Made by a program: the position numbers and the translations under genes. Source: Arthrobacter glacialis (GTDB lineage: Bacteria > Actinomycetota > Actinomycetes > Actinomycetales > Micrococcaceae). Taken from it: DNA of 64,000 nt. A model generated the notes under the pieces. The model made no database searches and was not told the origin of the DNA. It worked only from the letters and a program-made list of their open reading frames with translations. Numbering within the stretch: the first letter of the stretch is position 1; every line of letters begins with the position of its first letter. Positions 1 through 9,305 of this stretch are shown here, piece by piece. The stretch is from contig NZ_PPXC01000001.1 in NCBI RefSeq assembly GCF_002909445.1, forward strand, positions 62,001-126,000, written 5' to 3'.

Positions 1-2949
1 ACTGTCAAGGACTGGCCACTGATGTCCATCCGAGGCGCCATTGAAGGTTTCTATGGCATTCCCTGGTCGCATCAGGCCCGTCTGGACCAGCTGGACTTCT
101 ACGGCAAGCACAAGTTGAACACCTACATCTACACGCCCAAAGATGACAATTACCTGCGCGCCAAGTGGCGTGACCTGTACCCCGCAGCAGAACTGGCCGA
201 CCTGAAGGAACTCGTCGATGAGGCCAACGCAAACCATGTGAACTTCACTTTTGCCCTGTCTCCGGGCAACGATGTTTGCTACTCCTCCGACGCCGACTAC
301 AACTCCACGGTGGCTAAATTTGACCAGCTCCGCAGCATTGGCGTGAGCAGCTTCTACATTGCCTTGGATGACATTGATCCGTCACTGAAGTGTGCTGCCG
401 ACCTGGCAAAGTTCACCAGTTCCGGATTCAGGAAGCTCGCCGACGGACAGGCGTTCTACCTCAACCGGATTGTCAACGATTACGTCAAGGTGCACAATCT
501 GCAGCCCCTGCAAACCGTTCCCACCAACTACAACGGTTCCGCCGAAGATCCTTACAAGGACCAGTTTGGCCTGGCCACCGATGATTCCATCCTGATCCAA
601 TGGACAGGGGAGGGCGTCTTTTCAAACACCATCACCGAGGCATCGGTGACCAAGGCTGTGGACACCTACAACGCCGAACACTTCTACATCTGGGACAACC
701 TGCCGGTCAACGACGGCCAGCGCGGGCGCCTGTTCCTGAACCCGCTGGAAGGGCGCGATCCCAACCTGTACAAGCACATCGACGGCATCACCTCCAACCC
801 AATGATCGAGGCCTACGCCTCCATGATCGCCCTGGCCGGGTTTGGTGACTACTCGTGGAACAGTCCCGCCTACAACGCTGCAACCACACAGTCGGCAATC
901 ATCACAGAGCTTGCCGGTGCAGAGGCTGCCGTGCGCAAGTCGCTGGAAACCTTCGTCGACTTGAACCAGAGCTGGAAGCCCTACCGCCCCAACTCCAAGA
1001 CAGCCCCTGCCCTCAGTGCCGATGTAGCCGCTTTCTGGACAGCGTACGACGCCGGTAACGTGGCAGGGATGAAGTCGCTGCAGGACCGCCTGGCCACTAT
1101 CAAGGCAGGCCCTGAGACATTGGCAACCATGGCCATGAAGGGCTTCTACGACGATTCCAAGCCATGGATCGACGCTGCTGCCCATTGGGCCACGGCCATG
1201 GAAGAGCAAGTCGCCATGCTGATCGCCATCAAGTCCGGAAACGGCGTTGTCGCAACGGATGCCGCATTGGAAGCCAACGCAGAAATGGCGTTGGCCAAGC
1301 GCGCGACCGTGCCCGATGTTGGTCCGAACAACATTGGCATCACACCCAACCAGATCATCCCGTCTGTGGGTGACGGCGTCTTTGAAATCTTCACCGCAGC
1401 AGCCCAGGCACGCTACAACACCTGGCTGAACCTGACCCCCGTGGCAGCAGCGAACAACTTCCCGGGGACCGCGTCTTCTTCGTTGGCAACCTACCAGCAA
1501 AACACACCCGGCAAAATGGTTGACGGCAACGCCAGCACCCTCTGGTGGTCAAGTGCCCCGCCGGTGGTCGGATCCACCGTCACCCTTGATTTGGGTGCAG
1601 TGAAGCCGGTTGGCAAGGTTTTGATCCAACAGGCCGATTCAGATTCTCAGGCCGGCGACATGATCTACAACGCACGACTAGAGTACTCCGCCGACAACAG
1701 CACATGGACCTCGGCGGGCACGTTTGCGAGCAAGCCGCGCATCGAGCAGAGCTTTGACACCCCTGTCAGCGCCCGGTACATCCGCCTGGTGGCTGCGGCT
1801 GCCAACTCCGGGGGCCAGTGGGTGAAGATTCGCGAGTTCCAAGCCTTCGAAGCCACCCAGAAGCTCACCACTAACTTGGCCGGTGCCAATGGGACTGGTC
1901 CGGCCAGTGCTTTCGATGCCACCATCAACAGTGCTTTCGAGGCAGCCACCGCACCCGTTGCCGGCGCCCACCTGACTTATGTTTTGGATACGCCTGCCGC
2001 CATGAAGTCCGTGGCGGTGGTGGGTCACATGGCGGGTGATTTGCAGGTAAAGTCCGACGACGAATGGGTCACCCTGGGTGCCCTGAACCCTGCGGTGAGC
2101 TTCCAGGAGGCTGTTCTGACGCAGGCCACCATTTCCGGAGTTCGGATCCTGTTCAAGTCCGGGGCTGGCCGGGCAGTGGGTGTCGGGCCGGTAGTTTACG
2201 AGCTGGGAGTCCGGGCCACAGGCCCTGTTGGCAGCGGGCCTTATGTTGGCGACGTGGTTGAGCCAAGCCCCACGGCGACGCCCACAGTGACGCCAAGCCC
2301 CACGACCACCCCGAGTGCGTCATCGTCGGCAACGGCTACCCCGTCGGGCACGCCGAGCGCTACCCCGTCGGGCACGCCGAGCGCTACCCCGTCGGGCACG
2401 CCGAGCGCTACCCCGTCGGGCACGCCGAGCGCTACCCCGTCGGGCACGCCGAGCGCTACCCCGTCGGGCACGCCGAGCGCTACCCCGTCGGGCACGCCGA
2501 GCGCTACCCCGTCGGGCACGCCGTCGGCTGGCATCACCTTGAGCGCTGGAACTCTGGCGCCGGGTGGGAGGCTGACAGTTAGTGGCACGGGCTTCAAGCC
2601 GGGCAGTGAGGCGAGTTTCACCCTGCATTCCACACCGGTGTTGCTGGGGACGGTCACGGCTGATGCCCAGGGTGTTGTGACCTTGAGCGTGAACCTGCCT
2701 GTGGATGTTGCGCCCGGACTGCACAGCATCGTCATTGACGGTGTGGGAGTTGACGGGACCTCCCGCCAGCTGAGCGCACCGCTGACCATCACTGGTGCGG
2801 CCACCGCTGCGGTAACCACCCCGGCTGCTGCGGATGGCTTGGCCAGTACTGGCGCCAACGCCACGATGTTGGGTGGGCTCGCCGTGTTGCTGCTCATTGC
2901 TGGTGCGGGCGTGTTCGCGGTGACCCGTCGCAGGGTGGCGAGCCACTAA
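1..2949 (+). CDS. Wall-anchored GH84 beta-N-acetylglucosaminidase, 5' end cut by the window
   Basis: Secreted glycosidase predicted to remove beta-linked N-acetylglucosamine from glycans. The frame is open from base 1, so the signal peptide and true start lie outside the window; the first ATG at 22 is internal. Numbering from that ATG, the GH84 catalytic domain occupies about residues 1-320 and contains the family's paired catalytic aspartates in ALDDID (D116-D117). A discoidin (F5/8 type C) carbohydrate-binding module follows at about 485-610, then a second beta-sandwich-like stretch. Next come eight TPSGTPSA repeats (about 773-836), an Ig-like module, and a sortase signal LASTG at about 940 followed by a hydrophobic segment and an Arg-rich tail. 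LAxTG is the class E sortase motif of actinobacteria, so anchoring to peptidoglycan is expected. Family assignment is firm; the natural substrate is not visible from sequence. Confidence 0.9.
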   Translation, partial: TVKDWPLMSIRGAIEGFYGIPWSHQARLDQLDFYGKHKLNTYIYTPKDDNYLRAKWRDLYPAAELADLKELVDEANANHVNFTFALSPGNDVCYSSDADYNSTVAKFDQLRSIGVSSFYIALDDIDPSLKCAADLAKFTSSGFRKLADGQAFYLNRIVNDYVKVHNLQPLQTVPTNYNGSAEDPYKDQFGLATDDSILIQWTGEGVFSNTITEASVTKAVDTYNAEHFYIWDNLPVNDGQRGRLFLNPLEGRDPNLYKHIDGITSNPMIEAYASMIALAGFGDYSWNSPAYNAATTQSAIITELAGAEAAVRKSLETFVDLNQSWKPYRPNSKTAPALSADVAAFWTAYDAGNVAGMKSLQDRLATIKAGPETLATMAMKGFYDDSKPWIDAAAHWATAMEEQVAMLIAIKSGNGVVATDAALEANAEMALAKRATVPDVGPNNIGITPNQIIPSVGDGVFEIFTAAAQARYNTWLNLTPVAAANNFPGTASSSLATYQQNTPGKMVDGNASTLWWSSAPPVVGSTVTLDLGAVKPVGKVLIQQADSDSQAGDMIYNARLEYSADNSTWTSAGTFASKPRIEQSFDTPVSARYIRLVAAAANSGGQWVKIREFQAFEATQKLTTNLAGANGTGPASAFDATINSAFEAATAPVAGAHLTYVLDTPAAMKSVAVVGHMAGDLQVKSDDEWVTLGALNPAVSFQEAVLTQATISGVRILFKSGAGRAVGVGPVVYELGVRATGPVGSGPYVGDVVEPSPTATPTVTPSPTTTPSASSSATATPSGTPSATPSGTPSATPSGTPSATPSGTPSATPSGTPSATPSGTPSATPSGTPSATPSGTPSAGITLSAGTLAPGGRLTVSGTGFKPGSEASFTLHSTPVLLGTVTADAQGVVTLSVNLPVDVAPGLHSIVIDGVGVDGTSRQLSAPLTITGAATAAVTTPAAADGLASTGANATMLGGLAVLLLIAGAGVFAVTRRRVASH
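2338..2529 (+). repeat. 24-bp tandem repeat x8 inside the GH84 gene
   Basis: Eight consecutive 24-bp units encode TPSGTPSA. Seven are essentially identical at DNA level and the last diverges at its end. The Thr/Pro/Ser-rich stretch would act as a wall-spanning stalk between the enzyme modules and the LASTG anchor. Near-identity of the units points to recent expansion, so copy number probably varies between strains. Confidence 0.95.
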
Positions 2950-2986
2950 CAACAGCGGGCAGCGAGTCGTACCTCAGCTTGTCCGT

Positions 2987-3022
2987 CGGGCGGGCACCGG
3001 GATTCCCTTCGGTGCCCGCCCG
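2987..3022 (+). terminator. Hairpin downstream of the GH84 gene
   Basis: A 13-bp inverted repeat (CGGGCGGGCACCG / CGGTGCCCGCCCG) with a 10-nt loop begins about 37 nt after the GH84 stop. There is no U-tract, so it may terminate as an actinobacterial I-shaped terminator or only protect the 3' end. Confidence 0.6.
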
Positions 3023-3170
3023 GCGTCGTTAGCCCCGTTCACCGGACGCCCCGCACGAGGGCAACCGGCTACCTCGAGGAACGGGTGGGCGAACGGGTGC
3101 ATTACGTCAGGTCGTGCGGAAGTATTAGTGCGCGGCATCCGGCGGGGGTAAACTGAAGCCGCAATTCAAA

Positions 3171-3270
3171 CACGACAGGGGAGCGTCTACCCGCCTTGGG
3201 TACCGGCGCTGAGAGTGCGGTTAGCCGCAGACCCTCGAACCTGCTCCGGTTAGTACCGGCGAAGGGAGTC
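3171..3270 (+). promoter_or_regulatory. TPP riboswitch (THI element)
   Basis: The conserved blocks of the thiamine-pyrophosphate aptamer appear in order: GGGGAGC at the 5' side, CGCTGAGA, GACCCTCGAACCTG, CCGGTTAGTACCGGCG and AAGGGAG. It lies about 60 nt upstream of ykoE, fitting repression of thiamine/HMP uptake when TPP is abundant. Confidence 0.95.
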
Positions 3271-3308
3271 GAGTTCTCTTCGGCTGCGCGGAAAGTCCGC
3301 CTGCCGCC

Positions 3309-3324
3309 CCTCCTGCGAAGGAGG
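3309..3324 (+). promoter_or_regulatory. Shine-Dalgarno-sequestering hairpin before ykoE
   Basis: CCTCC at 3309-3313 pairs with GGAGG at 3320-3324, which is the ribosome binding site of ykoE four bases before its ATG. Together with the aptamer upstream this is a likely translational expression platform for the TPP riboswitch. Pairing is seen directly; the switching mechanism is inferred. Confidence 0.6.
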
Positions 3325-3328
3325 AACC

Positions 3329-3967
3329 ATGAGTAAGTCAATCGCGAGCAAAAACGCCGCACCAAGCAATCAAAACCAGGCGGCACGCAAGTCCACATGG
3401 CGTGTTGTGGACATTGTGGTGGTGTCCGTTCTGGGTGTCGCCATCGGCGTCATTTTCTGGCTCTGGTCCGCCGGGTACGGCCTGATCAGCGCTTTCACCG
3501 TCGCCTTCCCGCCCGTTGGCGCACTGTACGGTGGCGGCTGGTTGATCGCCGGCGTCTTGGGCGGCTTGGTCATCCGCAAGCCCGGCGCAGCGCTCTACTG
3601 TGAACTGATTGCCGCCAGTGTGGAGGGGCTGCTGGGCACCCACTTCGGCTTCACCGTGCTGCTCTCCGGACTGGTCCAGGGCCTCGGTGCTGAGCTGGGC
3701 TTTGCGCTGTTCCGCTACCGCAAGTTCAACCTGCCTGTGGCCCTGCTGGCCGGAGCGCTGGCAGGCCTGGCCATGGGCATCAACGACTCCCTGGTCTGGA
3801 ATGTCGCCTGGGCCATGGAGTGGAAGCTCGTCTACGTGGTCCTGGCCATGATCTCTGGCGCCATCATTGCCGGATTGGTGTCCTGGCTGGCCGTGCGCGG
3901 ACTGGCACGCACGGGTGCGTTGTCCAATCTGCCTTCGCGCGGCGCCGCGATCGAACGAGCGGTCTAG
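3329..3967 (+). CDS. ykoE: Thiamine/HMP ECF transporter substrate-binding membrane subunit
   Basis: YkoE-family integral membrane S component of an energy-coupling-factor importer, predicted to bind hydroxymethylpyrimidine or thiamine. The 212-residue protein has a short polar N-terminus, then about six hydrophobic helices (starting near VVDIVVVSVLGVAIGVIFWL), and a charged tail, which is the expected size and topology. The ATG is set by a GGAGG Shine-Dalgarno at ideal spacing. It is the first gene of a three-gene operon under the TPP riboswitch; the ATPase gene begins two bases after its stop. Riboswitch plus the E-D-C gene order make this assignment secure; which thiamine-related compound is carried is inferred. 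Confidence 0.9.
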   Translation: MSKSIASKNAAPSNQNQAARKSTWRVVDIVVVSVLGVAIGVIFWLWSAGYGLISAFTVAFPPVGALYGGGWLIAGVLGGLVIRKPGAALYCELIAASVEGLLGTHFGFTVLLSGLVQGLGAELGFALFRYRKFNLPVALLAGALAGLAMGINDSLVWNVAWAMEWKLVYVVLAMISGAIIAGLVSWLAVRGLARTGALSNLPSRGAAIERAV

Positions 3968-3969
3968 GC

Positions 3970-5526
3970 GTGGGCTCCTGGGCGCACCGGGGGACAACTC
4001 CGGCGCGGATCAGTGCAAAGGGCTGGGGTTGGCAGCATTCGGGCCGCACCAACAAGGCCGTACATGACCTGGATCTGGAGATTGCCCCCGGGGAGCGGGT
4101 CTTGTTGCTGGGTCCCTCGGGTGCTGGCAAGTCGACACTCTTGCACGCCCTTGCTGGGGTGCTGGGGGACGATGAGGACGCCAATGAGGCCGGTGAACTG
4201 CTCATCGACGGCTATCCAGTGGCGGAATCACGCGGCCGGGCAGGGCTCATGCAGCAAGACCCCGACGCTCAGGTGGTGCTCTCGCGCATTGGTGACGACG
4301 TTGCCTTTGGTGCAGAAAACATGGCCGTCCCCCGGGATGAGATCTGGCGCCGCGTGAGCGCTTCGTTGGAGTCCGTGGGGTTGAAGCTGCCCCTGGATCA
4401 TCCAAGCTCGGCCCTGTCTGGCGGGCAAAAACAGCGGCTGGGGCTCGCTGGCATGCTGGCCATGCGCCCCGGCCTGTTGTTGTTGGATGAGCCCACGGCC
4501 AATCTGGATCCTGCCGGTGTGGTGGAGGTGCGCGATGCCGTGCGCCGCAGCCTGGATGAATCCGGGGCAACCCTTGTGGTGGTTGAGCACCGGGTTTCCG
4601 TGTGGCTTGAGGTCGTGGACAGGATCATTGTCCTGGCGCCAGCCGCGCTGGGCGAGCCAGGCGGGGTGTTGTTTGACGGCCCGCCGGCCGCCGTCTTGGC
4701 GCAAAGCCGGGAACTGCTGACGGCGGCCGGGATTTGGGTGCCGGGCTACGTGCCGGCGGTCCGGCCCAGGGAAGCCTCATCCACGCACGACGCCGGGGAG
4801 CTGCTCCTGCTTGAGGCGTGCGGTCTTGGCGTCTCCCGCACCAAGGGACGGCGCAGGCACCCGGGCGTTCCAATCGCTGTGGTTCCTTCCGTGCGGGTCA
4901 GCGCCGGGCAGGCGCTGAGCGTGACGGGCCCCAACGGGGCAGGAAAATCAACACTGGCACTGACCCTGGCGGGCTTGCTGGCGCCAGCAGGCGGGCAGTT
5001 GCTGGCAACGGAGCAGCTGGCCCGCGGGGCCGGAACTGCTCCGTTGAAGTGGCGCGGGCGCCAGCTGATCAGCCGGATCGGAACGGTGTTTCAGGAACCT
5101 GAGCACCAATTTGTTACCGGCAGTGTCCGTGCGGAGCTGTTGTTTGCACCGAAACTCTTGGGGCGCGGCGGAGATTCGGTGGATGGGCTGCTGACGCGGT
5201 TGCGGCTGGACCATTTGGCCGATGCCAACCCTTTCACGCTCTCCGGCGGGGAAAAGCGGCGCCTGTCCGTGGCCACAGTGTTGGCGGCCAGCCCGCAGGT
5301 GCTGATCTTGGACGAGCCAACTTTTGGCCAAGACGCCAACACCTGGGCCGAGCTGGCATCCCTGCTGACTGAGCTGCTGGATGCGGGGACAGCCGTGATT
5401 TCCGTGACACACGATGCAGCCTTTGGTGCTGTGCTGGGTGGAGAACAGCTGGTGCTGGGCGCCCCCGAACAGATGCCGCAAGGTGCGGCCTCCCTGCTTT
5501 CAGCGGAGTCGGTGGTGCAGCGATGA
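3970..5526 (+). CDS. ykoD: ECF transporter double-ATPase subunit
   Basis: Cytosolic energizer of the YkoEDC importer with two fused ABC ATPase domains (518 residues). Domain 1 shows Walker A GPSGAGKST, signature LSGGQKQR and Walker B LLLLDEPTANLD; domain 2 shows GPNGAGKST, LSGGEKRR and LILDEPTFGQD. The frame is open further upstream into ykoE, but a GTG at 3970, two bases after the ykoE stop, is chosen because it gives a normal N-terminus and suggests translational coupling. The end overlaps the next gene by four bases (ATGA). Both ATPase sites keep their key residues, so both are probably active. Confidence 0.9.
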   Translation: MGSWAHRGTTPARISAKGWGWQHSGRTNKAVHDLDLEIAPGERVLLLGPSGAGKSTLLHALAGVLGDDEDANEAGELLIDGYPVAESRGRAGLMQQDPDAQVVLSRIGDDVAFGAENMAVPRDEIWRRVSASLESVGLKLPLDHPSSALSGGQKQRLGLAGMLAMRPGLLLLDEPTANLDPAGVVEVRDAVRRSLDESGATLVVVEHRVSVWLEVVDRIIVLAPAALGEPGGVLFDGPPAAVLAQSRELLTAAGIWVPGYVPAVRPREASSTHDAGELLLLEACGLGVSRTKGRRRHPGVPIAVVPSVRVSAGQALSVTGPNGAGKSTLALTLAGLLAPAGGQLLATEQLARGAGTAPLKWRGRQLISRIGTVFQEPEHQFVTGSVRAELLFAPKLLGRGGDSVDGLLTRLRLDHLADANPFTLSGGEKRRLSVATVLAASPQVLILDEPTFGQDANTWAELASLLTELLDAGTAVISVTHDAAFGAVLGGEQLVLGAPEQMPQGAASLLSAESVVQR

Positions 5527-6320
5527 GCGTCGACATCATCGCCACGCCCCGCTCCACGGCGTGGTTGGCCCGTGCCAACCCGCTGGCGAAGCTGGGCGCC
5601 GGCATGGCGCTCACAGTGGTTCTGCTGGTCAGCGTTGACTGGGTCTCGGCAACCGTTGCCCTGGTGCTTGAATGCATGCTCCTGCCGTTGGCTGGACTGA
5701 GCGCGCGCATGCTGTTGCTGCGCGGCTGGCCCATTCTGGTGGCAGCAGTGGTGGGCGGCTACGGGACGGCCCTGCTGGCGCCCAAAACCGGTGAGCTTTT
5801 GTTGGAGTGGGGGCCCGTGACCTTTACCAGCGGGTCGCTGGAAGCCGGGGTGGCCATTGCCCTGCGTGGTTTGGCCATCGCCTTGCCGGGAATCATTGTG
5901 CTGGCTTCCACCGATCCCACGGATCTGGCCGACGCGTTGGCGCAAAAACTCAGGCTGCCGCACCGTTTTGTCCTTGGGGCGCTGGCGGCCATGCGGCTGG
6001 TGGGTTTGTTGGTCGCGGAATGGCAAACTCTCGGCATGGCGCGCCGTGCCCGCGGGGTGGGCGGTGAGCCCGGGCTGTTCCGTGGCGTCAAGGCCCAGCT
6101 GGGTCAGGCCATGGCGTTGCTGGTGCAGGCCGTGCGCCGGGCGTCACGGCTGGCTGTCACCATGGAGGCCAAGGGTTTCGGGGCAGGTCCGCGCACCTGG
6201 GCCCGTGAATCATCGTTCGCCCGTCATGACCTGTGGGTTGTCGCTGGGGGGCTGGTGATCGCAGCCGTATCGGTGAGCGCAGCCGTGCTGCTGGGCAGCT
6301 GGAATCCCGTGTTTGGCTAG
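5523..6320 (+). CDS. ykoC: ECF transporter transmembrane coupling subunit
   Basis: EcfT-type transmembrane protein coupling the YkoD ATPases to the YkoE binding subunit. The 265-residue product has several hydrophobic helices and, in its cytoplasmic part, the Ala-Arg-Arg-Ala-Arg-Gly segment (MARRARGVGGEPG) matching the A-R-G coupling motifs of EcfT proteins. The ATG overlaps the ykoD stop as ATGA, so the two are translationally coupled. A strong terminator follows within 15 bases, closing the ykoEDC operon. Confidence 0.9.
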   Translation: MSVDIIATPRSTAWLARANPLAKLGAGMALTVVLLVSVDWVSATVALVLECMLLPLAGLSARMLLLRGWPILVAAVVGGYGTALLAPKTGELLLEWGPVTFTSGSLEAGVAIALRGLAIALPGIIVLASTDPTDLADALAQKLRLPHRFVLGALAAMRLVGLLVAEWQTLGMARRARGVGGEPGLFRGVKAQLGQAMALLVQAVRRASRLAVTMEAKGFGAGPRTWARESSFARHDLWVVAGGLVIAAVSVSAAVLLGSWNPVFG

Positions 6321-6333
6321 CGAGACAGCAACC

Positions 6334-6376
6334 GGCCCGCCCTTGGCGCCTTGAGGCGTGCAGGGCGGGCCTTTCC
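6334..6376 (+). terminator. Rho-independent terminator of ykoEDC
   Basis: Perfect 10-bp stem GGCCCGCCCT / AGGGCGGGCC (6334-6343 and 6362-6371) followed by TTTCCTTT. Confidence 0.85.
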
Positions 6377-6453
6377 TTTGCCGGTGTGATCGCCGCCAGG
6401 AAACAGCCGGACACATACTGTGGAAGCGTCTGGGTGGCTGGGATACTGGGGGC

Positions 6454-7407
6454 ATGACGATCGCACGCAGCACCAAGCTCACCATTGTCGGCGCCGGCAG
6501 CGTCGGCACGTCGCTGGCCTATGCCGCCCTCATTCGAGGTTCCGCACGCGAGGTTGTCTTGTATGACATCGCCACGGCCAAGGTGGAGGCCGAAGTCCTT
6601 GACCTAGCCCACGGCACCCCCTTTGTGGGTGCCCCGCGCATCACGGGCGGAAGTGACATTGAGCTGGTGGCCGATTCCGACGTCGTGGTCATCACGGCCG
6701 GGGCCAAGCAGGAGCCTGGCCAGACCCGGCTTGAGCTGGCGGGCGTCAACGTGGCAATCCTGGAGAAGATGCTGCCGCAACTGGTGGCCCTGGCACCCAA
6801 TGCCGTGTTCATCCTGGTGACGAACCCGTGCGATGTGCTCACGGCAGTAGCCGAGCGCATCACGGATCTGCCGCACGGGCGCATCTTCAGCACGGGCACA
6901 GTGCTTGATTCCGCCCGGCTGCGCTGGCTCGTGGCAGAGGCTGCGCAGGTGGCGCCGCAAAGCGTGCATGCGCTGATCGTCGGCGAGCACGGCGACACGG
7001 AATTCCCCTTGTGGTCCACCGCGACCATCGGCCAGACCCCGCTACCGGAATGGACCGACTCCTCCGGGTCCCTGCTGTTTCCCCGTGAACGGCTCGAATC
7101 ACTCACCCACGACGTGGTCCATGCCGCCTACAAGGTCATCGCCGGCAAGGGTGCCACGAACTATGCGATCGGGCTCTCGGGTGCCCGCATTGTCGAGGCC
7201 GTTTTGCAGGACGAGCGGAGCATCCTTCCCGTCTCGAGCGTGCTGCACGGCTACCGGGGGATCGACGGCGTGGCCCTGAGTGTGCCGTCGATCGTTGGCG
7301 CTGGCGGCGTGCAGCGTGTGCTCGACACGCACATGGACCATAGGGAGGAAGCCCAGCTCCAGCACTCGGCCGAGACCCTGGCCGCTTCCATCGCCTTGTT
7401 CAGCTAG
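6454..7407 (+). CDS. ldh: L-lactate dehydrogenase
   Basis: NAD-dependent interconversion of pyruvate and L-lactate in the cytosol. The 317-residue protein has the nucleotide-binding loop GAGSVGTS (about 13-20), the NPCDVLT segment, and the catalytic-histidine motif GEHGDTEF with His at 179, all typical of L-LDH and distinguishing it from malate dehydrogenase. The frame extends upstream to 6358, but the ATG at 6454 is preferred because it follows a GGGGG-rich ribosome binding site and removes a non-homologous N-terminal stretch that would run into the ykoC terminator. Monocistronic. Confidence 0.93.
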   Translation: MTIARSTKLTIVGAGSVGTSLAYAALIRGSAREVVLYDIATAKVEAEVLDLAHGTPFVGAPRITGGSDIELVADSDVVVITAGAKQEPGQTRLELAGVNVAILEKMLPQLVALAPNAVFILVTNPCDVLTAVAERITDLPHGRIFSTGTVLDSARLRWLVAEAAQVAPQSVHALIVGEHGDTEFPLWSTATIGQTPLPEWTDSSGSLLFPRERLESLTHDVVHAAYKVIAGKGATNYAIGLSGARIVEAVLQDERSILPVSSVLHGYRGIDGVALSVPSIVGAGGVQRVLDTHMDHREEAQLQHSAETLAASIALFS

Positions 7408-7660
7408 GGCGGAGTTCATCTGGGTCCCGCGAAAGGTGCCACCGAGGCCGAGCGGGGCTAGCCGATTGGCTCAAAGTTGCTGGGTGTTTTGGTACGTGCG
7501 GCCGAGGTCGGGGTACCGTTGAGTGTGACGCCGACTTCCGCGGCCGCGCTCACTTAAGGATTATCGCATGTAACGGTTAATTTTGACCGTTTTTCGCACA
7601 AACTGCCCATTGGGTCACAAATGTCAAGTAAAATATGCATCCTGTGATATAAAAGTTGTT
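7408..7660 (+). promoter_or_regulatory. Spacer with a likely leaderless promoter for the XRE-MurA gene
   Basis: This 253-bp spacer becomes AT-rich at its end. GATATA at 7646-7651 ends about ten bases before the ATG at 7661, with TGTCAA at 7622-7627 as a possible -35 box (18-bp spacing). No Shine-Dalgarno precedes the ATG, so a leaderless transcript starting at or just before the ATG is likely. The first half shows no gene. Confidence 0.45.
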
Positions 7661-9193
7661 ATGACTCAAATGGCTGCAGCAACAGTTGGCGTATTGGTGC
7701 GCGATGCCCGCACCGAAAAAGGCTGGACCCAAGGTGAATTGGCGTCCCAGTTGGGCACCAGCCAAAGTGCTGTCGCCAGGATGGAACAAGGCAAACAAAA
7801 CCTGAGTCTGCGGATGATCCAGCGGATGGAAGCACTGTTGGAGGCCAACCTCTTCAGCGTGGGAGCCACCACCAAGAACGCTGTCACGCACCTGCGTGTG
7901 CACGGGGAGCGCCAACTTTCCGGAAGCGTCCAGGTCAACACCAGCAAGAACGCCGGCGTTGCCCTGCTCTGCGCCAGCTTGCTGAACCGCGGCACCACCA
8001 CCTTGCGTCGCCTGGCCCGCATTGAAGAGGTCAACCGCATTGTTGAACTGTTGACATCCATTGGTGTTGAGTGCACCTGGATGGAAGACAACGACCTCCA
8101 GATTCGCCGGCCCGCCGTGTTGGACCTTGCCTCCATGGACATCGCTGCAGCCAAACGCACCCGCAGCGTCATCATGTTGCTGGGCCCCCTCCTTGATGAG
8201 CAGGAATCCTACCGGATTCCCTACGCCGGCGGCTGCGACCTGGGCACACGCACAGTGGAACCGCACATGCAGGCACTGCGCGAATTTGGCCTCACAGTCA
8301 TAGCCCATGACGGTTTCTACCAGGTCCACGCCCCTGTGAGTGATGCCCTGGACAGGACATTTGTGCTGACGGAACGTGGCGACACGGTCACCGAAAACGC
8401 CATTATGGCCGCCGCGCACCGCGAAGGCAAAACAATCATTCGCAACGCCAGCCCCAACTACATGGTGCAGGACCTTTGCTTCTACCTGCAGGGCCTGGGC
8501 GTCACGGTGGAAGGTGTTGGCTCAACAACACTGACCATCACCGGCAAGTCCCGCATTGACGTGGATATTGAATACGCGCCGTCTGAGGACCCCATCGAGG
8601 CCATGAGCCTGATTACGGCCGGCATCGTCACCAAGTCTGAAGTCACCGTGACACGGGTTCCCATTGAGTTCATGGAAATTGAACTGAAGGTGTTGGAGCA
8701 AATGGGCTTCAAGTACCTCAAGTCCGCCGAGTACGTGGCCCGCAACGGCAAGACCCGCCTGGTGGACATCACCACGCTGCCGTCCGAGTTGAAGGCGGCG
8801 CCGGACAAGATCCACCCCATGCCCTTCCCGGGCCTGAACATTGACAACTTGCCGTTCTTCGCCGTGATTGCCTCCTGCGCGGAGGGCACCACGCTCATCC
8901 ACGACTGGGTGTATGAGGGCCGGGCCATCTACCTGACGGAACTCAACCGCCTCGGTGCCGGCGTTCGCCTGCTGGACCCGCACCGAATCGACATCACCGG
9001 CCCCACGGCCTGGCGTGCAGCGGAAATTGGCTGCCCCCCGGCACTGCGCCCGGCCGCCTGCATCCTCCTGGCAATGCTCGCCGCCAAGGGCACCTCCGAG
9101 CTGCGCAACATTTACGTGATTGAGCGCGGCTACGAGGACCTGGCCGAACGCCTCAACACCATTGGCGCGGAGATCGAGTACTTCCAAGACTAG
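7661..9193 (+). CDS. XRE helix-turn-helix fused to a MurA-type enolpyruvyl transferase
   Basis: Fusion of a Cro/C1-type DNA-binding domain (about residues 8-60, VRDARTEKGWTQGELASQLG) to an EPSP-synthase-fold domain (about 70-510) of the UDP-N-acetylglucosamine 1-carboxyvinyltransferase family. The MurA-specific residues are present: the Lys-Asn pair in NTSKNAG, the loop Cys in GGCDLGTR (Cys192) with its downstream Arg, the Asp in FPGLNIDN, and LRPAAC near the end. It may therefore be catalytically competent, unlike purely regulatory remnants. Ordinary MurA is about 420 residues without a DNA-binding domain; this one is 510. The ATG at 7661 is chosen over an in-frame upstream start at 7583 because the HTH begins right after it. 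A separate housekeeping MurA is probably elsewhere. Role, enzyme or autoregulator, is unknown. Confidence 0.85.
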   Translation: MTQMAAATVGVLVRDARTEKGWTQGELASQLGTSQSAVARMEQGKQNLSLRMIQRMEALLEANLFSVGATTKNAVTHLRVHGERQLSGSVQVNTSKNAGVALLCASLLNRGTTTLRRLARIEEVNRIVELLTSIGVECTWMEDNDLQIRRPAVLDLASMDIAAAKRTRSVIMLLGPLLDEQESYRIPYAGGCDLGTRTVEPHMQALREFGLTVIAHDGFYQVHAPVSDALDRTFVLTERGDTVTENAIMAAAHREGKTIIRNASPNYMVQDLCFYLQGLGVTVEGVGSTTLTITGKSRIDVDIEYAPSEDPIEAMSLITAGIVTKSEVTVTRVPIEFMEIELKVLEQMGFKYLKSAEYVARNGKTRLVDITTLPSELKAAPDKIHPMPFPGLNIDNLPFFAVIASCAEGTTLIHDWVYEGRAIYLTELNRLGAGVRLLDPHRIDITGPTAWRAAEIGCPPALRPAACILLAMLAAKGTSELRNIYVIERGYEDLAERLNTIGAEIEYFQD

Positions 9194-9209
9194 AAACGCC
9201 GGACTTTCG

Positions 9210-9271
9210 GGCCGCCGCGCCCGTCCGAACGGGCGCGAAAACGGGAGACGGGCGCGGCCACAATTTTTTTT
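9210..9271 (+). terminator. Terminator after the XRE-MurA gene
   Basis: GC-rich inverted repeat: GGCCGCCGCGCCCGTC (9210-9225) pairs with GACGGGCGCGGCC (9247-9259), followed by eight T residues from 9264. Classic intrinsic terminator. Confidence 0.8.
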
Positions 9272-9305
9272 AACGCACGACGGTGGTTCCGCTAGGCTCA
9301 GCAAC

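Noticed and set aside
622-1500. Long minus-strand open frame of 292 codons
   Set aside because: Antisense to the GH84 domain; composition is a mirror of the real gene and has no family motif.
2338-2529. CRISPR or regulatory repeat
   Set aside because: 24-bp units without spacers encode TPSGTPSA in frame inside the GH84 gene.
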